Below, piece after piece: positions 4,037-6,166 of a DNA stretch of 6,166 nucleotides. The stretch covers positions 1-6,166 of the forward strand of contig JBOGWY010000093.1 in the NCBI GenBank assembly GCA_050694015.1. The letters run 5' to 3'. The stretch's first letter is position 1, and each line of letters starts with the position of its first letter. The notes beneath the pieces were generated by a model. It worked only from the letters and a program-made list of their open reading frames with translations. It searched no databases and was not told the DNA's origin. The stretch comes from JBOGWY01 sp050694015 (GTDB lineage Bacteria; Actinomycetota; CADDZG01; WHSQ01). A program made the position numbers and the translations under genes.

Positions 4037-5530
4037 ATGCCTAAGCCGAGACTCGGTATCGCCGCCGGCAACAAGCTCGGCGCCGAAGCCGCTGCGAACG
4101 TGGCTCGCCAGGGTGGGAACGCAGTAGATGCCTGCCTCGCCGCCGCGGTGATGGGCTGCGTCGCGGAGCCGTTCTTCGCCGCGCTCGGGGGCTCCGGATT
4201 CCTCGCGATCCGCACGCCGGACGACGTGGTGGAGGTGTTCGACGGGAACAACATGATGCCGCACACGGTCCCCGAGGCCGCCGGGCAAGGCATCAAGCGG
4301 ATCTTCCTTCCCGACTACGCCGACGGGATCTACATGGGTATCGGCGGCGGTTCGATCGGCGTGCCCGGGATCCTCGCGCTGTTCCGCGCCGCGTGGGAGA
4401 AGCACGGGCACATCGAATGGGCCGCGTTGTTCGCGGACGCCATCCGCGTCGCGCGCGACGGCTTTCCGTTTCCGAAGACGTCGGACTACTACCTTTCGTG
4501 CACGTGGGAAGTGATCTGGTCGACGTACCCGGGAGCGCGCGACACGTTCTCGGTCGACGGCGAACCGTTGCGTGAGGGACACAACCTTGTGCAGCCGTTG
4601 CTCGCGGAGTCGCTGACCGCGATCGCCGAGCAGGGACCCGAGGTCTTCTACGGCGGCGAACTAGGTAGCGAGATCACGCAGTCGATCGCGGACGACGGTG
4701 GCTTCCTCGCCGTCGACGACTTGAAGTCCTACGAGGTCATCGCGCGCAAGCCGACCAACACGCAAGCATTCGGTTGGCTGATCGAATCCAACCCACCCCC
4801 GGCCGTCGGCGGGGTAACCCTCGTACACATGCTGGCCCTCCTCGAAGACTCGGACCTACGCAGCGATGCTCGCCGCCTGAGCGCTATCGTCGAGGCGCAG
4901 CGGGCCGCGGTCGGTTATCGCAAGGAGCGCTACCAGGATCCCGACGGTGTCGCGGCCGCGTTCGACGAGGCGCTCGCGTCGATCCAGCGGAAGCGTTCGT
5001 CGGCAACAACACACACGTCATCTGCCGACGCCAACGGTTACGTGTGCTCCTTGACGGAGTCGAACGGGTACGGATCGGGCCTCGTCGTCCATGGGATCCT
5101 TCTCAACAACACGCTCGGGGAAGAGGAGCTGAACCCACTGGGCGCGCATCGGCTACCACCGGGGAGCCGCACGCACTCGAACATGGCACCGACGATCGCA
5201 TCCAAGGACGGGCGCGCTCTCGGCCTCGGCTCCCCCGGTGCCGATCGGATCGTCGGCGCGATCGTGCAGACGTTCCTGCGCGTCGCGGTCGACGACAACT
5301 CGCTCGCGGACGCGGTGGCCGCACCGCGCGCTCACCTAGACCCACGCCCCGAGGGGGAAACGCTGTGCTTCGAGCCGGGCCTGCCGGGATCCGAGCTCCC
5401 CTACCGACAACGTCCCTACGACGAGCCACACATGTACTTCGGAGCAGTGCAAGCAGCCTCGGTGAGCGCGGAAGGTGACGTGGACGCGGCGCACGATCCT
5501 CGCCGGTCCGGGGGAAGCGCACTAATCTGA
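4037..5530 (+). CDS. Gamma-glutamyltransferase-like Ntn hydrolase, cytoplasmic, divergent pocket
   Basis: The 497-residue product has the fold of gamma-glutamyltransferases, Ntn hydrolases that cut themselves before a Thr which becomes the nucleophile of the small subunit. Large-subunit signatures are GNKLGAEAAANVARQGGNAV (11-30), EPFFAALGGSG (44-54) and NPPPAVGGV (252-260). The processing site is ATTHTS, so Thr324 is the predicted nucleophile; LLNNTLGEEELNP (355-367), NMAPTI (382-387), GSPGADRI (398-405) and the terminal DPRR (487-490) follow. Several gamma-glutamyl-binding residues differ from the E. coli enzyme: the Arg of DGRE is Asn71, and SSM reads SNM. The stretch between PPPAVGG and Thr324 is about 70 residues, against roughly 130 in classical enzymes. 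No signal peptide is seen, although classical enzymes are exported. ATG 4037 fits the start of the fold and the TACCCT box. Glutathione turnover should not be assumed; the substrate may be another amide or gamma-glutamyl compound. Confidence 0.9.
   Translation: MPKPRLGIAAGNKLGAEAAANVARQGGNAVDACLAAAVMGCVAEPFFAALGGSGFLAIRTPDDVVEVFDGNNMMPHTVPEAAGQGIKRIFLPDYADGIYMGIGGGSIGVPGILALFRAAWEKHGHIEWAALFADAIRVARDGFPFPKTSDYYLSCTWEVIWSTYPGARDTFSVDGEPLREGHNLVQPLLAESLTAIAEQGPEVFYGGELGSEITQSIADDGGFLAVDDLKSYEVIARKPTNTQAFGWLIESNPPPAVGGVTLVHMLALLEDSDLRSDARRLSAIVEAQRAAVGYRKERYQDPDGVAAAFDEALASIQRKRSSATTHTSSADANGYVCSLTESNGYGSGLVVHGILLNNTLGEEELNPLGAHRLPPGSRTHSNMAPTIASKDGRALGLGSPGADRIVGAIVQTFLRVAVDDNSLADAVAAPRAHLDPRPEGETLCFEPGLPGSELPYRQRPYDEPHMYFGAVQAASVSAEGDVDAAHDPRRSGGSALI
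5523..5528 (+). promoter_or_regulatory. Putative -10 box (TAATCT) before the DUF2231 gene
   Basis: TAATCT matches TANNNT and lies at the very end of the preceding gene, overlapping its last codons and stop. A start about 7 bases downstream would give a leader of roughly 25 bases carrying the GGGAGG site. No -35 box is evident. Read-through from the upstream gene is equally possible. Confidence 0.35.
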
Positions 5531-5546
5531 CCACCGTCCACATCCT

Positions 5547-5552
5547 GGGAGG
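5547..5552 (+). promoter_or_regulatory. Ribosome binding site deciding the DUF2231 start
   Basis: GGGAGG lies 8 bases before the ATG at 5561 but almost touches the out-of-frame ATG at 5554. The spacing selects 5561, whose frame encodes the membrane protein. Confidence 0.75.
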
Positions 5553-5560
5553 TATGAGCG

Positions 5561-6166
5561 ATGGGCCCGTTCCCGCGTTTGTTCTCGATCAAGCCCACAC
5601 TGAAACTGAAGGGTCGGAAGTTCAAGGGAATCCGCGGCTTCGCGGGCAAGCCCTTCCACCCTCCGCTCACCGATATCCCGATCACCGCGTACGTCCTCGC
5701 GGCCATCTTCGATGTCATCTCCTTCGTCTGGTTCAAGCGCGAACCGACGAGCGGTGTCCCGGCCGACTTCTTCATCTCCGCCACGCACGCTTTGGTGGCG
5801 GGCGGGATCGTCTCCATCTTCACGATCATCACGGGGTTCTGGGACTGGCTGAAGTCGACCCCCCGTAGGACGCAAGTGTGGCGCACCGCGAACTGGCACA
5901 TGGCCGTGATGCTCACGATGTCGATCCTCGTCGCGGCCGACATCCTGCTCCGGCTCGCGTACTGGCAGACCGGCGTCACCCAAGGGGCCGACCTCGCAAT
6001 CATGCTCCTGTCCGTGGTGTGCGGGCTCCTCGTGTCGTTCGGCGCGATGTACGGCGGGACCCTCGTCTACGAATACGCGTTCAACGTCGAGATGGACTTC
6101 GATCACGCGTACACCGAGTCGGAGCGGGACAAGGAATACCCCGAAGAGGTGCCGCCGGAGCAACAG
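5561..6166 (+). CDS. DUF2231-type four-helix membrane protein, 3' end outside window
   Basis: The frame is open for 202 codons up to the window edge. A basic N-terminus (about 1-32, many Lys and Arg) is followed by HPPLTDIPITAY (33-44), the His-Pro motif at the start of DUF2231 domains, with Asp51 inside the first helix. Four hydrophobic helices follow at about 38-58, 72-93, 112-134 and 143-168. Loop motifs are TGFWDW (91-96), NWHM (111-114) and GGTLVYEYAFNV (165-176). The tail after 177 is strongly acidic (Glu, Asp) and ends in a Pro/Glu-rich stretch, so the stop is probably close to the window edge. The basic N-terminus is predicted to face the cytoplasm. DUF2231 proteins have no settled function; some neighbour redox or metal genes, but nothing here shows that. 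The start is fixed by GGGAGG at 5547-5552. Confidence 0.85.
   Translation, partial: MGPFPRLFSIKPTLKLKGRKFKGIRGFAGKPFHPPLTDIPITAYVLAAIFDVISFVWFKREPTSGVPADFFISATHALVAGGIVSIFTIITGFWDWLKSTPRRTQVWRTANWHMAVMLTMSILVAADILLRLAYWQTGVTQGADLAIMLLSVVCGLLVSFGAMYGGTLVYEYAFNVEMDFDHAYTESERDKEYPEEVPPEQQ

Noticed and set aside
4013..4582. An upstream extension of the SRPBCC gene on the minus strand
   Set aside because: The open frame runs antisense through the GGT-like gene and encodes a low-complexity Arg-rich stretch; the SRPBCC fold starts at the ATG at 4012.
5554..5868. A 104-codon plus-strand frame beginning at ATG 5554
   Set aside because: The ribosome binding site almost touches this ATG, the product has no domain, and the overlapping frame from 5561 encodes a clear membrane protein.
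1..6166. Defence, mobile-element or biosynthetic system
   Set aside because: No transposase, integrase, CRISPR repeat, nuclease-helicase pairing, toxin-antitoxin pair or synthase was recognised; every gene belongs to a housekeeping, stress or uncharacterised core family.

Overview
The window looks like ordinary chromosome from a high-GC actinobacterium (Actinomycetota, probably a little-cultured lineage). GC is roughly 60-65% by eye. A clpS gene followed directly by a DUF2017 gene is an actinobacterial pairing. The endonuclease IV is the short mycobacterial-like type, and two genes start a few bases after a TANNNT box with no ribosome binding site, as in leaderless actinobacterial transcripts. 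Coding density is very high: the longest stretch without a gene is 49 bases. I see no tRNA, rRNA, CRISPR array, insertion sequence, attachment site or phage gene.

Layout. Positions 1-171 (minus) hold the first 57 codons of a CopZ-like metal-binding protein. A 49-base divergent region follows, with two -10 boxes that share one TA step. Positions 221-3584 (plus) hold six co-directional genes with gaps of 43 bases or less: short-form 6-phosphogluconate dehydrogenase (gnd), the Clp adaptor clpS, a DUF2017 gene, a PrxQ/Bcp peroxiredoxin (bcp), endonuclease IV (nfo) and a two-CBS-domain protein. A minus-strand SRPBCC-fold gene (3569-4012) overlaps the last of these tail to tail. It is divergent, across 24 bases, from a gamma-glutamyltransferase-like Ntn hydrolase (4037-5530). 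The last gene, 5561 to the window edge, is a DUF2231-type four-helix membrane protein that is open at its 3' end.

How the genes may work together. The six-gene run combines pentose-phosphate metabolism (gnd), regulated proteolysis (clpS, DUF2017), peroxide removal (bcp) and abasic-site repair (nfo). This suggests a housekeeping and stress-resistance operon; that reading is inference from spacing and family functions.

I did not find a clearly new multi-gene system. The points most worth a second look are the altered substrate pocket of the gamma-glutamyltransferase-like enzyme, the leaderless and TA-sharing divergent promoters, the in-frame stop that alone separates gnd from clpS, and the uncharacterised DUF2017 partner of ClpS.
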